A DNA stretch of 64,000 bases from Nitrosospira multiformis (GCF_003050865.1 NZ_QAOK01000006.1:1-64000), one strand, 5' to 3'. Counted from the stretch's first letter, positions 54,569-64,000 are shown. The notes: generated by a model from the sequence alone, not told the origin. Numbers and translations: made by a program.

Positions 54569-55879
54569 CTATTTTCGGTGGTTAATGGCCCGATACCCGA
54601 TATCAGGGCGCATCTGGCAACCCTCGAAATGGATCTGCCCGGCAATCTGGTAAGCGCGGCGCTGTGCCATCCTGACGCTGTCGCCCAAGGCAGCTACACA
54701 GAGAACGCGTCCACCGGCCGTCACGATCTCTTCCCCGTTTTCGCCGCCCCCGGTGGTACCCGCATGGAAAACATGATAGTCCTTTTCCGCTGGCAACATT
54801 GCAGGCAAGGCGGTCAGCCCCTGGATGGCATCGCCCTTGCGGGGAGAATCGGGATATCCGCTCGCCGCCATGACCACCCCCAGCGCGGTGCGCCGGTCCC
54901 ACTCGGCCTCTATCTTGTCCAGGTTCCCCGCCAGGGCATGCTCGATGAGGGTGATAAAATTGCTCTTGAGGCGCAGCAGGATGACCTCGGCTTCCGGATC
55001 GCCCATGCGGCAGTTGAACTCCAGCACCTTGATGCCGCCGCCAGGCGTAATCATGAGCCCGGCATAAAGAAAACCGGTGTAGCGCTCACCTTCCTTTTCC
55101 ATTCCGTTTATCGCGGGCTGGATGACTTCCCGCATTATTTTCCCGTGGAGCGTCGGCGTAATCGACGTTGCTGGCGAATAGGCGCCCATGCCCCCGGTAT
55201 TGGGGCCCTGGTCGCCTTCCTCCAGGCGCTTGTGATCCTGGCTCGTGGCCAGTGGCAAGGTATGGCGGCCATCGCTCATGACGATGAAACTGATTTCCTC
55301 ACCTTCCACAAATTCTTCGATCACAATCTTCGGTCCTGCCTTGCGTGGCTGCTTTTCGCCCAGCATCCTGTCCACGGCGGCATGCGCTTCTTCCAGCGTC
55401 ATCGCCACGACCACGCCTTTACCTGCGGCCAACCCGTCCGCTTTTATCACGATGGGAACGCCCTTCTTGTCGACATACCGGTGCGCCCTGGCAGCAGAAC
55501 TGAAGGTGGCGTAGTCTGCGGTAGGAATACCATGGCGCCCCATGAAAGCCTTGGCGAAATCCTTGGAAGTTTCCAGTTGCGCCGCCTTTTGGGTAGGACC
55601 GAAGATTTTCAGGCCAGCGGAACGGAAGGCATCGACGATACCTTCCGCCAGGGGCGCTTCCGGCCCGACGACGGTAAACGCGACCGATTCCTTTCTGGCG
55701 AATTCGATCAAGTCCGGAATCGCGGTGATGGGCAGGTTCTTCAGGTCTTTTTCGAGCTCGGTGCCCGCATTGCCCGGAGCGACAAATACTGTCGCAGGAA
55801 ACCTTTTGTGCGAGGACTCGAGCAGCTTCCACGCCAAGGCGTGTTCTCGGGCTCCACTGCCGATTACAAGTAGTTTCAT
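54569..55879 (-). CDS. purD: Phosphoribosylamine-glycine ligase
   Basis: ATP-grasp enzyme of purine biosynthesis (second committed step: phosphoribosylamine to glycinamide ribonucleotide). The 436 residues start MKLLVIGSGAREHALAWKL. The ATP-grasp core has VIKADGLAAGKGVVVA near 143-158, then IVIEEFVEGEEISF, LEFNCRMGDPEAEVILLRL and a C-terminal GC-specific domain (ALGVVMAASGYPD). The fourth member of the dusB-fis-purH-purD-hemF order. The 431-codon open frame on the opposite strand is only a shadow. Confidence 0.97.
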   Translation of the reverse strand: MKLLVIGSGAREHALAWKLLESSHKRFPATVFVAPGNAGTELEKDLKNLPITAIPDLIEFARKESVAFTVVGPEAPLAEGIVDAFRSAGLKIFGPTQKAAQLETSKDFAKAFMGRHGIPTADYATFSSAARAHRYVDKKGVPIVIKADGLAAGKGVVVAMTLEEAHAAVDRMLGEKQPRKAGPKIVIEEFVEGEEISFIVMSDGRHTLPLATSQDHKRLEEGDQGPNTGGMGAYSPATSITPTLHGKIMREVIQPAINGMEKEGERYTGFLYAGLMITPGGGIKVLEFNCRMGDPEAEVILLRLKSNFITLIEHALAGNLDKIEAEWDRRTALGVVMAASGYPDSPRKGDAIQGLTALPAMLPAEKDYHVFHAGTTGGGENGEEIVTAGGRVLCVAALGDSVRMAQRRAYQIAGQIHFEGCQMRPDIGYRAINHRK

Positions 55880-56084
55880 ATCCCTTAATTCAGAACTGAA
55901 GGTAGCCTTGCAAGTTGACCTGTGCTAACCGCGCCTATCGGTATTGGTTGCGTTGATCGAGGTATTCATGAGAAAAGCAAAAATCGATAACCTGGAGGAA
56001 ACAAAGAAATTCATATCACCAAGCATTCAACGCGCTATAGACGCACTTAGCGGCGCTTGCATCGGGCAACCCCTTTTCCGTGCT
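55880..56084. other. Spacer between purH and purD
   Basis: About 200 bp without a supported gene. A short plus-strand frame (RKAKIDNLEETKKFISPSIQ from ATG 55968) runs on into antisense purH and is judged spurious. No terminator was seen, so purD may be read from the purH transcript. Confidence 0.4.
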
Positions 56085-57659
56085 TCAATGCCTGAAATGA
56101 CGCACGCCGGTAAATACCATCGCCACCCCTTGTTCATCTGCCGCAGCGATCACTTCTTCGTCGCGTACGCTGCCACCCGGCTGGATGACCGCCACTGCGC
56201 CTGCCTGGACGACGACATCCAGCCCGTCGCGGAAAGGGAAGAAGGCATCGGAAGCCACCACTGAGCCTGCCAGGGTGAGCCCAGCATTCCCGGCCTTGAT
56301 CGAAGCAATGCGGGCACTGTCCACCCGGCTCATCTGCCCGGCGCCCACGCCGAGCGTCTGTCCATTGGCACAAAAGACGATTGCATTCGATTTGACGAAT
56401 TTCGCCACCCGCCAGGCAAACAGCAAGTCCTGCAATTGCTGTGCCGTTGGCTGGACTTTGGTCACCACCTTCAATTGGTCCACGGTAACGTTGAGGCTGT
56501 CCGGAGTCTGCACTAGCAATCCTCCCCCCACTCGCTTGAAGTCGCAGGCGTTGCTCCCCGTTTCAGAGGGTACGTCAAGCGACACGGTCAGCACGCGCAC
56601 ATTGGTTTTAAGCGCGAGCATCTGTCTTGCCTCGTCGGTCACTTGCGGCGCGATGATCACTTCGACAAACTGGCTCATCACCGCTTCGGCAACGGAGACG
56701 TCCAAGATGCGATTGAAAGCGATAATGCCGCCGAATGCGGAAGTGGGATCGGTTGAAAATGCAAGCTTGTAAGCCGCGAGCGGCGAATCGGCGACTGCCA
56801 CCCCGCAAGGATTGGCATGCTTGATGATGACACAGGCTGGAGAATCAAACGTCTTTACGCATTCCCAGGCGGCATCCGCATCTGCGATGTTGTTGTAAGA
56901 GAGCTCCTTGCCCTGCAACTGCCTGTAGCTTGCAAGACTGCCGGGAACGAGTTGCGGGTCGCGGTAAAAGGCGGCCTCCTGATGTGGGTTTTCCCCGTAG
57001 CGCAGAGGCTGCGCCAGGCTGAAATTGAGATTCAGACGTTCCGGAAAGGTACGGCACCGTGCATTTTCCCCTTCGATGGAGGTGAGATAATTGCTGATCG
57101 CCCCATCATAGGCGGCGGTATGCGAAAACGCCTTGCACGCCAGCCGGAACCGGAACTCAGGCGTGACGGCGCCTCCGGCGGCCTTCATCTCGTCAAGTAA
57201 CGCGGGATAATCCGCCGGGTCGGTGACTACGGCCACGCTCTGGTAGTTCTTGGCAGCAGCGCGCACCATGGTCGGGCCGCCGATATCGATATTTTCAATG
57301 GCCTCTTCCAGGCTGCAATCCGGCCGCGCCACTGTCTGGCTGAAAGGATATAGATTCACCACTACCAGATCGATGGCGGGAATTTCCGCCTTTTCCAGTG
57401 CAGACACATGCTCGGGCAAATCCCGTCTTGCCAGAATTCCCCCATGTATTTTGGGATGCAGGGTTTTGACCCGCCCATCCAGCATCTCCGGAAATCCGGT
57501 GTAATCCCCGACCTCAGTCACCTCAATGCCGGCATCCCTCAGCAGCTTGGCAGTGCCGCCGGTAGACAGGATGGCTATTCCGAGTTCGCGCAGTTCTTGT
57601 GCGAGTCCGACAATACCGCTTTTATCTGAAACACTAATCAGGGCTTGTTTAATCGACAT
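56085..57659 (-). CDS. purH: Bifunctional AICAR formyltransferase / IMP cyclohydrolase
   Basis: Performs the last two steps of IMP synthesis. The 524-residue length is standard. The N-terminal cyclohydrolase domain has [34 protein letters not shown] and [20 protein letters not shown]. The C-terminal transformylase domain has [34 protein letters not shown] (catalytic Lys-His) and [12 protein letters not shown] near the end. It starts at ATG 57659, 112 bp downstream of fis. Confidence 0.97.
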   Translation of the reverse strand: MSIKQALISVSDKSGIVGLAQELRELGIAILSTGGTAKLLRDAGIEVTEVGDYTGFPEMLDGRVKTLHPKIHGGILARRDLPEHVSALEKAEIPAIDLVVVNLYPFSQTVARPDCSLEEAIENIDIGGPTMVRAAAKNYQSVAVVTDPADYPALLDEMKAAGGAVTPEFRFRLACKAFSHTAAYDGAISNYLTSIEGENARCRTFPERLNLNFSLAQPLRYGENPHQEAAFYRDPQLVPGSLASYRQLQGKELSYNNIADADAAWECVKTFDSPACVIIKHANPCGVAVADSPLAAYKLAFSTDPTSAFGGIIAFNRILDVSVAEAVMSQFVEVIIAPQVTDEARQMLALKTNVRVLTVSLDVPSETGSNACDFKRVGGGLLVQTPDSLNVTVDQLKVVTKVQPTAQQLQDLLFAWRVAKFVKSNAIVFCANGQTLGVGAGQMSRVDSARIASIKAGNAGLTLAGSVVASDAFFPFRDGLDVVVQAGAVAVIQPGGSVRDEEVIAAADEQGVAMVFTGVRHFRH

Positions 57660-57770
57660 TCGTATTTTTACTGAATCAGGATCGGGTCTGTGGCGTGATG
57701 CATTACAATCATTAACTGGCCCGCTTGGGACTGACCATTCAGGCGTGTAACGGCAGCTTTGCCTGATCGT

Positions 57771-58013
57771 CTATTTGATCTGATACTGCTTCATTTTATT
57801 GCGCAGCGTATTGCGGTTGATGCCGAGCAATTCGGCCGCACGGGTTTGATTACCCTCGGCTCGTTCCATGACCAGTTCGATCAAAGGCTTTTCCACGCTG
57901 CGTATCACCATTTCGTGGATGGCATGCGGCTTTTCGCCGTCGAGATCGTTAAAGTAATCTTCGACTGTTTTGCGTACGCACCGCGCGATATCGTTTTCGT
58001 TGATTATGCTCAT
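57771..58013 (-). CDS. fis: Fis-family DNA-binding regulator
   Basis: Nucleoid-associated protein of 80 residues that bends DNA and regulates growth-linked genes. The C-terminal helix-turn-helix QTRAAELLGINRNTLRNKMK is nearly canonical. The ATG overlaps the dusB stop by 4 bp, the classic dusB-fis arrangement, so both share the dusB promoter. It is slightly shorter than E. coli Fis (98), as usual in betaproteobacteria. Confidence 0.95.
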   Translation of the reverse strand: MSIINENDIARCVRKTVEDYFNDLDGEKPHAIHEMVIRSVEKPLIELVMERAEGNQTRAAELLGINRNTLRNKMKQYQIK

Positions 58014-59023
58014 GCCACCAACTCCTCAGCCTCGACGTAGGTCAGCCGCCGCCCGTAGCCGGCAAGCTCACTGAAAAAGTCGTTAACTGCAGACAACTGC
58101 TGATCAGTAGACTGCAGCTGGTTCATGGCATGACGGAAACCCGCAGACCCGACCAGTCCCTTGGTGTACCAGGAAATATGCTTGCGGGCGATGCGCACCC
58201 CCGAATACTCGCCATAGAAGCTATACAGATCGTGCAAATGTGCGACGAGTACACGGTGAATCTCAGCCACTTCGGGCAGCGGAAGGTGTGAGCCGGTAGC
58301 GAGATAGTGACTAATCTCGCGAAAGATCCAGGGGCGGCCTTGTGCTGCGCGGCCGATCATGACGGCATCCGCTCCCGTATAGTCAAGAACATGTTTTGCT
58401 TTTTCCGGTGTCGTAATGTCCCCATTGGCGACAACGGGAATCCCCACCTCAGCCTTTACTGCCGCAATGGTATCGTATTCGGCATGGCCGGTATAAGCAC
58501 AGGCGCGAGTCCGTCCATGGATGGCAAGCGCCTGGATGCCGGCATTCTCGGCAATGCGGGCAATGGAGAGCGCATTCTTGTGCTGGGTATCCCACCCGGT
58601 GCGAATCTTGAGGGTGACAGGCACACTCACCGCACCTACGACGGCATCCAGGATACGTCCCACCAGCGGCGGGTCCTGCAGCAATGCAGAGCCTGCCATG
58701 ACATTACAAATCTTCTTGGCGGGACACCCCATGTTGATGTCGATGATCTGGGCTCCTTGTGTGACATTGTAGCGCGCAGCTTCTGCCATCATCGCCGGAT
58801 CGGCGCCGGCAATCTGCACCGAGATCGGATCCACCTCGCCTTCATGATTGGCGCGGCGCCGCGTCTTCTCCGAGCCCCAGAGGAGCGAATTGCTCGACAC
58901 CATTTCGGACACAGCCATTCCGGCGCCCATGCTTTTGCACAATTGCCTGAAGGGGCGATCAGTCACCCCCGCCATAGGGGCCACGATAAGGTTATTTTTG
59001 AGAATATGAGAACCGATTTTCAT
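58010..59023 (-). CDS. dusB: tRNA-dihydrouridine synthase B
   Basis: FMN-dependent enzyme reducing uridine to dihydrouridine in tRNA D-loops. From ATG 59023 it has 337 residues: NNLIVAPMAGVTDRPFRQLC, DINMGCPAKKICNVMAGSAL (catalytic Cys), VTLKIRTGWD, HGRTRACAYTG and GADAVMIGRAAQGRPW. The upstream seven codons to 59044 were dropped since the family starts at MKIGxxxLxN. First gene of a conserved order continuing with fis and purH. Confidence 0.95.
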   Translation of the reverse strand: MKIGSHILKNNLIVAPMAGVTDRPFRQLCKSMGAGMAVSEMVSSNSLLWGSEKTRRRANHEGEVDPISVQIAGADPAMMAEAARYNVTQGAQIIDINMGCPAKKICNVMAGSALLQDPPLVGRILDAVVGAVSVPVTLKIRTGWDTQHKNALSIARIAENAGIQALAIHGRTRACAYTGHAEYDTIAAVKAEVGIPVVANGDITTPEKAKHVLDYTGADAVMIGRAAQGRPWIFREISHYLATGSHLPLPEVAEIHRVLVAHLHDLYSFYGEYSGVRIARKHISWYTKGLVGSAGFRHAMNQLQSTDQQLSAVNDFFSELAGYGRRLTYVEAEELVA

Positions 59024-59044
59024 GATTCTGAACTGGCCCGCCAA

Positions 59045-59343
59045 GTGCGGTGACGAGCAAGGGATGAGAATGGACGTAATTCTAACAGCTATTGCAGATT
59101 AGAGTAGCGGCCCTGCCCTTTCGATAAGGCCTCCGGAGAAGAGCCGCCGCGGCAACGAGAGAGTACCAGACGATTTATGGCGAGGCAAATCCATTGCTGG
59201 AAAGCAGATTTCGCCATGCATGCGAAGCCTTTTCCGGCGCGTTATCTTGTTTCAAACCGCTCTGGCCCTTATCCGTTTTTGCGATTCACGAATGGGGGGA
59301 GACAGTGGAGCGGGCTTGCGCGATCTCAACTTCATCCTCAGGA
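59045..59343. other. Gene-free stretch between dusB and the ubiH-like gene
   Basis: Nothing coding is supported. This must contain the dusB-fis promoter at its left end and the end of the ubiH-like transcript at its right. Confidence 0.4.
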
Positions 59344-60651
59344 TCAACCTCTCGCGCCGAACATCATGCGCCGCGCAACGAGCTTTTTGAGTTGCGGCAG
59401 GCAGTCGAGCGCGCTTAACCCCATGCCGCGCACGGTGCCTAAGAAGGGATTGTCGTTGGAAAAGAGTTTCACCAGTGAGTCCGTGAAGGTACGCCCCATG
59501 CTGCTGTCCAAGCGGCGCTTGCTGCTGTAGCGGCCAAGCATGGCAGGTGTACCGGTTTCAGCGGGAAACGCGATGATTTCCTCAGCCAGCTCCCAGGCGT
59601 CGCGCAGCCCCAGGTTGAAGCCCTGCCCGGCAACCGGATGCAGCGTCTGGGCGGCATTGCCAATCAACACGGTACGAGAGGCGGTGACAGGAGTCGCATA
59701 CTTGAGTGCAAGGGGGAAACCGGACCGCTTGCCGGCTTCAATGAATTTGCCGAGGCGATCGCCGAAATGGCCGTGCAACCGCTCAAGAAAGGCGGTGTCA
59801 TCCAGGCCAAGAATTTCCTGCACCTTGTCGGGAGAAACAGTCCATACCAGCGCAAAGCCATCACCCGCAGGCAGTAGTGCAACGGGACCTTCCGGGGTGA
59901 AGCGTTCATAAGCCACACCCGGTTGACGACCTCGGGGAACGCTCTCCGCAGCCCTTACTTGCGAAGACTGCATTCCCGGTCTCGTTCGAATTCGGGCAAA
60001 TGTTTGTTTCGTACCTGATAATTGCATTCCGGAAGCCTGCTCCGCCAAATGCTCCTCAAAATGCTCGGTCTTTACACGCGCAACAATCGCCCATTGCTCG
60101 TAGTCATGCACCTGCTGCGTGATGCCTTCGATCTGGGCAGTGAGACGGCCCCCGTCTGCCACCACCAGCAGCCTGGCTGTTGCCTTTTTTGTTATCTCCC
60201 CATGCTCAAATTCCACCCGCCCAAACCCGTCGCCTGTTTCCATATGGACTACCCGGGCTCCTGTCAGGCAATCCATCTCGCACTTTTGAAGAGCCATATG
60301 CATCGCACGGAACACGTCATCGTAATTCACTACATATCCCAGGGCGGGCACGCCTATTTCGCGGGCCATCATGACGGTCCGGCCGAGCCCGCCCTGGTGG
60401 GAAACATGGATGGTGAAGATAGGAGTAACGTCGGATAGGGTCTTCCAGACACCCAGGCGCTGCAGGACAAGCCGGCTGCCCTGGGATAATGCCAGAGGCC
60501 GCGGGTCTTCCGCTTTTTCCGGCAGTCCGCGCGCCTCCAGCAACAGCATCGACAACCCGCTGTTCCGCAGCGCGAGAGCCAATGCCATGCCCACCGGACC
60601 GCCGCCGATGATGATCAGATCGTAGTCATATTGATATTGAGCGTCGACCAT
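59344..60651 (-). CDS. ubiH: UbiH/UbiF-family FAD monooxygenase (ubiquinone biosynthesis)
   Basis: Flavin hydroxylase of the ubiquinone-ring pathway, 435 residues. FAD motifs: LIIIGGGPVGMALALALRNS at 12-31, then the LVVADGGRL segment near 195, and the C-terminal LIGNAAQTLHPVAGQGFNLG with its RDAWELAE. In many proteobacteria the gene lies beside pepP, as here, which supports a Ubi role rather than a general aromatic hydroxylase. Which ring position it attacks cannot be read from sequence. A small membrane protein gene intervenes between it and pepP. Confidence 0.85.
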   Translation of the reverse strand: MVDAQYQYDYDLIIIGGGPVGMALALALRNSGLSMLLLEARGLPEKAEDPRPLALSQGSRLVLQRLGVWKTLSDVTPIFTIHVSHQGGLGRTVMMAREIGVPALGYVVNYDDVFRAMHMALQKCEMDCLTGARVVHMETGDGFGRVEFEHGEITKKATARLLVVADGGRLTAQIEGITQQVHDYEQWAIVARVKTEHFEEHLAEQASGMQLSGTKQTFARIRTRPGMQSSQVRAAESVPRGRQPGVAYERFTPEGPVALLPAGDGFALVWTVSPDKVQEILGLDDTAFLERLHGHFGDRLGKFIEAGKRSGFPLALKYATPVTASRTVLIGNAAQTLHPVAGQGFNLGLRDAWELAEEIIAFPAETGTPAMLGRYSSKRRLDSSMGRTFTDSLVKLFSNDNPFLGTVRGMGLSALDCLPQLKKLVARRMMFGARG

Positions 60652-60722
60652 GGAAAAGCTGACTGGTGAAGCGGATTTCTGTTATTGCCCCTAGTTACTA
60701 CTGCTACTGCTGCTGCCAAGCA

Positions 60723-61067
60723 CTACGGCCCCTGGCGGCCTTTTGTCTTGTCGACTCGTTCTTCGACAATTTCCGCATCTTCGATGACAACATAATCTCC
60801 TTCCGCAGCCTGCCCGGATTTCTGCAACTTGCGTCGCAACCACCATATCCGCAATGCGAGACCACCAGCGGCGACTGCAAATAATGCAAGAAAAGCGGTA
60901 AAAAAGAAAATGCCAAGAACCGCCATGACGATAAACGCGGGAACCAGAAACAGATAGGTGAGCAAACGGCCACCGCCTCCACCCGCTTTGAAGACGGACT
61001 CTTCCGGCGCCCCAGTGCGTCCGTCGCGGGTTATGCGTCTGATAACTATTCGGGGGTTTTCATCCAT
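60723..61067 (-). CDS. Small membrane protein, hypothetical
   Basis: A 114-residue protein with two close hydrophobic segments (LLTYLFLVPAFIVMAVLGIF at about 35-54, FLALFAVAAGGLALRIWWLR at about 59-78), a Gly-rich lead-in and an acidic C-terminal tail (GDYVVIEDAEIVEERVDK). It is conserved in position between pepP and ubiH in related bacteria as far as I recall, with no known function. Its start overlaps the pepP stop by one base, so it is translated with pepP. Confidence 0.72.
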   Translation of the reverse strand: MDENPRIVIRRITRDGRTGAPEESVFKAGGGGGRLLTYLFLVPAFIVMAVLGIFFFTAFLALFAVAAGGLALRIWWLRRKLQKSGQAAEGDYVVIEDAEIVEERVDKTKGRQGP

Positions 61068-62389
61068 TATTTAGATTTCCTCCGTCGCATCAGTTCTTCA
61101 ATCTCATCCACCATCTTTGGAGCAGCTGATGTCAATACCTCACATCCCTCCTCCGTTACGGTCACATCGTCTTCGATACGGATGCCGATATTATGAAAAT
61201 GGGCAGGTACATCATCCGCAGGGCGGATGTAACACCCTGGCTCCACTGTCAGGGTCATTCCCGGAAGTAAAGCGCGCCATCTTCCATTCTGCTTGTATTC
61301 ACCGGCGTCATGCACGTCCAATCCCAGCCAATGACCGGTGCGGTGCATATAGAAACGCTTGTAGCCTTCCTTTTCCACTACCTCCTCCAAGCTGCCGCGG
61401 CACAGGCCATATTCAATGAAGCCCTGCGAGAGTACGGCAATGGCTGCATTGTGCGGTGCATCCCAGGAATTACCAGGCCTTACCTCGGCTATCGCCGCCG
61501 CCTGCGCATATAACACCAGTTCGTACAAATCCTTTTGTGCCGCGCTGAATTTTCCGTTGACTGGAAAGGTACGGGTGATATCGGCCGCATAGCCGTCCAG
61601 TTCGCAGCCTGCATCGATCAGCAGTAATTCGCCCTCATTCAGCCTGTCCTTGTTTTCGACATAATGAAGCACGCATGCGTTCGCTCCCCCGGCAACAATC
61701 GGCGTGTAAGCCGGCGCCTGAGCTCCATGTCGACGGAATTCACGCAACAGCTCCGCCTCCACCTCATATTCCCTCATGCCCGCCCGAGTTTTCCGCATGG
61801 CTTGCCGATGCGCATCCGCCGAAATCCGTGCCGCCTGCTCCATGACTTGCAGCTCTTCAGGGCTTTTGAACAAACGCATCTCATCCAGCAGCCGGCGAAT
61901 ATCGCGAATGTCCTCAGGAGGGGTAAGGCCGTTGCGCACCTGTTGCCGCACTTCATTGATCCATCCCACTACACGCTTGTCCCAGGCTGCGTCGTGACCC
62001 AGCGAGTAATAGATTGCCGGTTGTCCCGCAATCAGCTTGGGCAGCCGTTCATCCAGCGTAGAGATGGGATAAGCCTCGTCGAACCCGAACGCTTCCCGGG
62101 CCGCTTCGGGGCCATAACGATACCCATCCCATATCTCTCGCTCGGCGTTTTTCTCGCGGCAAAACAGGATGTGTTTCGATACGCCGTCCACCGGTCCCGC
62201 TACGATCACCAGCACCGCCTCCGGTTCGCCAAAACCCGTCAGATAATAGAAATAACTGTCGAAGCGGTAAGGATAATGCGCATCCCGGTTCCGCACGCGC
62301 TCAGCGGCAGTGGGGATGATGGCAACACCTTCCTGCATTTGCCATGCCAGGGAGTGGCGACGATCGGCGAAGGATTTAACAGGGGTCAT
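61067..62389 (-). CDS. pepP: Xaa-Pro aminopeptidase (aminopeptidase P)
   Basis: Dinuclear Mn peptidase removing N-terminal residues before proline, 440 residues. The pita-bread domain contains all metal ligands: LLIDAGCELDGYAADITRTF (two Asp), MHRTGHWLGLDVHDAGEY (His), LTVEPGCYI (Glu) and IRIEDDVTVT (Glu). An N-terminal AMP_N domain (RDAHYPYRFDSYFYYLTGFG) is present. Forms a unit with the small membrane protein and ubiH gene downstream. Confidence 0.96.
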   Translation of the reverse strand: MTPVKSFADRRHSLAWQMQEGVAIIPTAAERVRNRDAHYPYRFDSYFYYLTGFGEPEAVLVIVAGPVDGVSKHILFCREKNAEREIWDGYRYGPEAAREAFGFDEAYPISTLDERLPKLIAGQPAIYYSLGHDAAWDKRVVGWINEVRQQVRNGLTPPEDIRDIRRLLDEMRLFKSPEELQVMEQAARISADAHRQAMRKTRAGMREYEVEAELLREFRRHGAQAPAYTPIVAGGANACVLHYVENKDRLNEGELLLIDAGCELDGYAADITRTFPVNGKFSAAQKDLYELVLYAQAAAIAEVRPGNSWDAPHNAAIAVLSQGFIEYGLCRGSLEEVVEKEGYKRFYMHRTGHWLGLDVHDAGEYKQNGRWRALLPGMTLTVEPGCYIRPADDVPAHFHNIGIRIEDDVTVTEEGCEVLTSAAPKMVDEIEELMRRRKSK

Positions 62390-62520
62390 TTAGCAATGAT
62401 TTTTACAGTATCTGAATGTATAAAGCAAATTGGCTCATTCTTTCCCCTCCGACCCCGATTCCGCCTGATTCCCCCTGATTCCGGAGTGCCGGAAGGTAGC
62501 AGGAGGTGGCTGGAGACAGT

Positions 62521-63228
62521 TCAGGACACTGGCCGTATCAGGTCGATGTCGAGCAGGCGAAGACGTTCCGGGGTACCCACATCCACCCATGATCCGGAGT
62601 AGCGCTGGCCGCTCACTCTTTCTCTCGCCATGGCCTCCTTCAGCAACGGAGCGAGCCTGGCAACGGTACCGGGAACAACATCCTGAAAAAGCTCGGGCTG
62701 ATATATGCCAATGCCGCTGAACGTAAACATCTCTTTTCCGGTTGCTGTAACCCTGCCGGATTCGAGAGCAAAATCGCCATCCATGTGATGTGCAGGATTG
62801 TCAACCAGCACCAGGTGCGCAAGCGCACTATCCGGATGATCCCGCATGCGGTGCAAGACCGGCAGCAGAGTTGAGAAGTCCATGCTGCAATAGATATCGG
62901 CATTCACTGCAAGAAAGGGTTGACGCTGCCCTTTGCCAGCACCCGCTCTTAGAACAGGCAGGGCTTGCGCAATTCCCCCCGCAGTTTCCAGCGCGGCGGG
63001 TTCAGGCGAGTAATGAATGCGGACCCCGAAGCGCTCGCCATTGCCCAGCGCGGCTTCGATCATCTGTCCAAGATGCGCGTGGTTGATGACAATATCGCGA
63101 AAGCCGGCTTGTGCGAGATTTTGCAGGTGATATTCGATCAGCGCCCTGCCTCCCACGCGCAGCAAGGGTTTGGGCAAAGTATCGGTCAGGGGACGCATGC
63201 GTTCTCCGCGTCCAGCCGCAAGGATCAT
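62521..63228 (-). CDS. murU: N-acetylmuramate-1-phosphate uridylyltransferase
   Basis: Nucleotidyltransferase that makes UDP-MurNAc from MurNAc-1-phosphate during peptidoglycan recycling. From ATG 63228 it has 235 residues: MILAAGRGERMRPLTDTLPK (nucleotide loop), then PLLRVGGRALIEYHL, LAVNADIYCSMDF (metal Asp), and a GSWVDVGTPERLRLLD C-terminus. A TTG at 63270 would extend it into the amgK end, but the family begins at the MILAAGRG strand, so I prefer ATG 63228. The kinase gene immediately upstream fits the AmgK-MurU route of Pseudomonas. Confidence 0.9.
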   Translation of the reverse strand: MILAAGRGERMRPLTDTLPKPLLRVGGRALIEYHLQNLAQAGFRDIVINHAHLGQMIEAALGNGERFGVRIHYSPEPAALETAGGIAQALPVLRAGAGKGQRQPFLAVNADIYCSMDFSTLLPVLHRMRDHPDSALAHLVLVDNPAHHMDGDFALESGRVTATGKEMFTFSGIGIYQPELFQDVVPGTVARLAPLLKEAMARERVSGQRYSGSWVDVGTPERLRLLDIDLIRPVS

Positions 63229-63253
63229 GGCCGCGAACCCGGTCCCGGCCTTC

Positions 63254-64000
63254 TCAGAAAGTGTAGCCAACTTTCAGTTCCGGCTTGTTGATCTCCCACT
63301 GGTCAAGCAGCGTTAGCAAGGGATTGAGCTCGCGGTAGCGTTCGCACGCCTTGCGCAGGTAATCCGCCACCAGCGGTATGTCCTTGAGATAACCGCTCTT
63401 GCCATCACGATAATTCAGGCGGGAAAATATTCCCAGCACCTTGAGGTGGCGCTGCACGCCCATCCACTCGAAATCGCGGTAAAAATCCGCAAAGCTTGCT
63501 GCAACCGGCAACTGGAGCTTGCGCGCCTGCTCCCAATAGCGGATCAGCCAGTCCAGTATGCGTTCTTCGTCCCAGCGGATGTATGCATCCTTGAACAGGG
63601 ATACAAGATCGTAAGTAATGGGGCCATACACGGCATCCTGAAAATCGAGAATTCCCGGGCTGGGCGACGTTACCATCAGGTTGCGCGAGTGGTAGTCACG
63701 GTGAACAAAAACTCTGGGTTGCGCCAGGTTATTTTCCAGGATAAGCCGGAAAATGGCATCGAGCTGCGCCTTCTGGCTGGTGACAAGCGTCACCTGCAAA
63801 TGATACGCGAGATACCAGTCTGGAAAAAGATTCAGTTCCCTCAGCAGCAACGCTTCGTCGTAATCCGGCAACAAGCCCGGCCGGCTCACAGGCTGGATCT
63901 TGAGGAGCGCATTCGTGGCGTCGCTGTATAAACGGCTTGCGTCAGCATCCCTGGCCACGCTGTCGATGCTGTTTGAATTCAACGCCTGCAGAAAGGTCGT
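63254..64000 (-). CDS. amgK: N-acetylmuramate/N-acetylglucosamine kinase AmgK (partial at the window edge)
   Basis: Anomeric sugar kinase of the APH/choline-kinase fold, cut by the right edge: the frame is open to base 64000 and lacks the N-terminal 90 or so residues. Visible are the end of the adenine-side region (TTFLQAL), the catalytic loop VFVHRDYHSRNLM with its Asp, and ILDFQDAVYGPITYDLVSLF with the metal Asp. It ends at TGA 63254-63256, 25 bp before murU ATG. Internal start codons inside this piece are not real starts. Confidence 0.88.
   Translation of the reverse strand, partial: TTFLQALNSNSIDSVARDADASRLYSDATNALLKIQPVSRPGLLPDYDEALLLRELNLFPDWYLAYHLQVTLVTSQKAQLDAIFRLILENNLAQPRVFVHRDYHSRNLMVTSPSPGILDFQDAVYGPITYDLVSLFKDAYIRWDEERILDWLIRYWEQARKLQLPVAASFADFYRDFEWMGVQRHLKVLGIFSRLNYRDGKSGYLKDIPLVADYLRKACERYRELNPLLTLLDQWEINKPELKVGYTF

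Noticed and set aside
54578-55873. 431-codon open frame on the plus strand
   Set aside because: It is the exact antisense of purD, with no ribosome-binding site or family resemblance; long antisense frames are expected in GC-rich genes.
61664-62602. 312-codon plus-strand frame
   Set aside because: Antisense to pepP, whose metal ligands are all intact on the other strand.

Overview
The window looks like a chromosomal segment of a betaproteobacterium, plausibly Nitrosomonadaceae and Nitrosospira-like. This rests on overall protein flavour, the dusB-fis-purH-purD-hemF order, the pepP-ubiH pair, AmgK/MurU and a glycolate salvage cassette that would suit an autotroph. No ammonia-oxidation or RuBisCO gene is visible, so the genus is inference.

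Layout. 1-10 kb: the tail of an unrecognised gene, ftsK, then glcD-glcE-glcF with a tartronate-semialdehyde reductase (minus strand), and a rubredoxin reductase (plus). 9.5-11.4 kb is decayed: a glycosyltransferase with a frameshift and an in-frame stop, a YqaE/Pmp3 membrane peptide and an IS3 orfA remnant. 11.6-15.9 kb: an RND pump followed by its membrane-fusion protein. 15.9-19.5 kb: exported small proteins (thermonuclease, surface-adhesin-E-like, glycine-zipper, His-rich, Gly/His-rich) and an IS481-type remnant. 19.7-25.2 kb: an exported PCMT coupled to a membrane spermidine-synthase-like protein, an exonuclease/GIY-YIG fusion and a DUF2127 protein. 25.7-29.7 kb: small secreted proteins, a cold-shock protein, a 38-residue membrane peptide and scraps of a plasmid or ICE (ParB C-terminus, DUF932 piece, an HU with altered tail, a perfect hairpin). 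29.9-33.2 kb: a siderophore receptor and its PepSY membrane partner. 33.2-34.4 kb: a CsbD protein among look-alike terminators and tRNA-Lys(CTT). 34.6-39.4 kb: a Ub/Mut7-C protein, a GNAT, a nucleoside deaminase and an OLD-type ATPase. 39.4-44.2 kb: a minus-strand group of a DMFase-like protein, a NodU/CmcH carbamoyltransferase and a JmjC/cupin protein. 44.4-45.0 kb: a toxin-antitoxin pair.

45.2-53.45 kb is an integrative island at the 3' end of tRNA-Ala(CGC). It carries a P4-type integrase, an AlpA regulator, small island genes and a two-gene restriction-modification system whose nuclease and methyltransferase are fused, with a separate specificity subunit. A 20-bp integrase-arm-like sequence occurs at both ends (19/20 identical).

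53.6-64 kb is core chromosome, all minus: dusB-fis-purH-purD-hemF, then amgK-murU, pepP, a small membrane protein and a ubiH-family monooxygenase.

How genes work together: GlcDEF oxidise glycolate to glyoxylate and GlxR reduces tartronate semialdehyde to glycerate; the TonB receptor and PepSY protein form an iron-uptake pair; AmgK and MurU recycle MurNAc to UDP-MurNAc; the JmjC, carbamoyltransferase and DMFase-like genes may modify one unknown substrate; and the island pairs mobility genes with a selfish or defensive R-M module.
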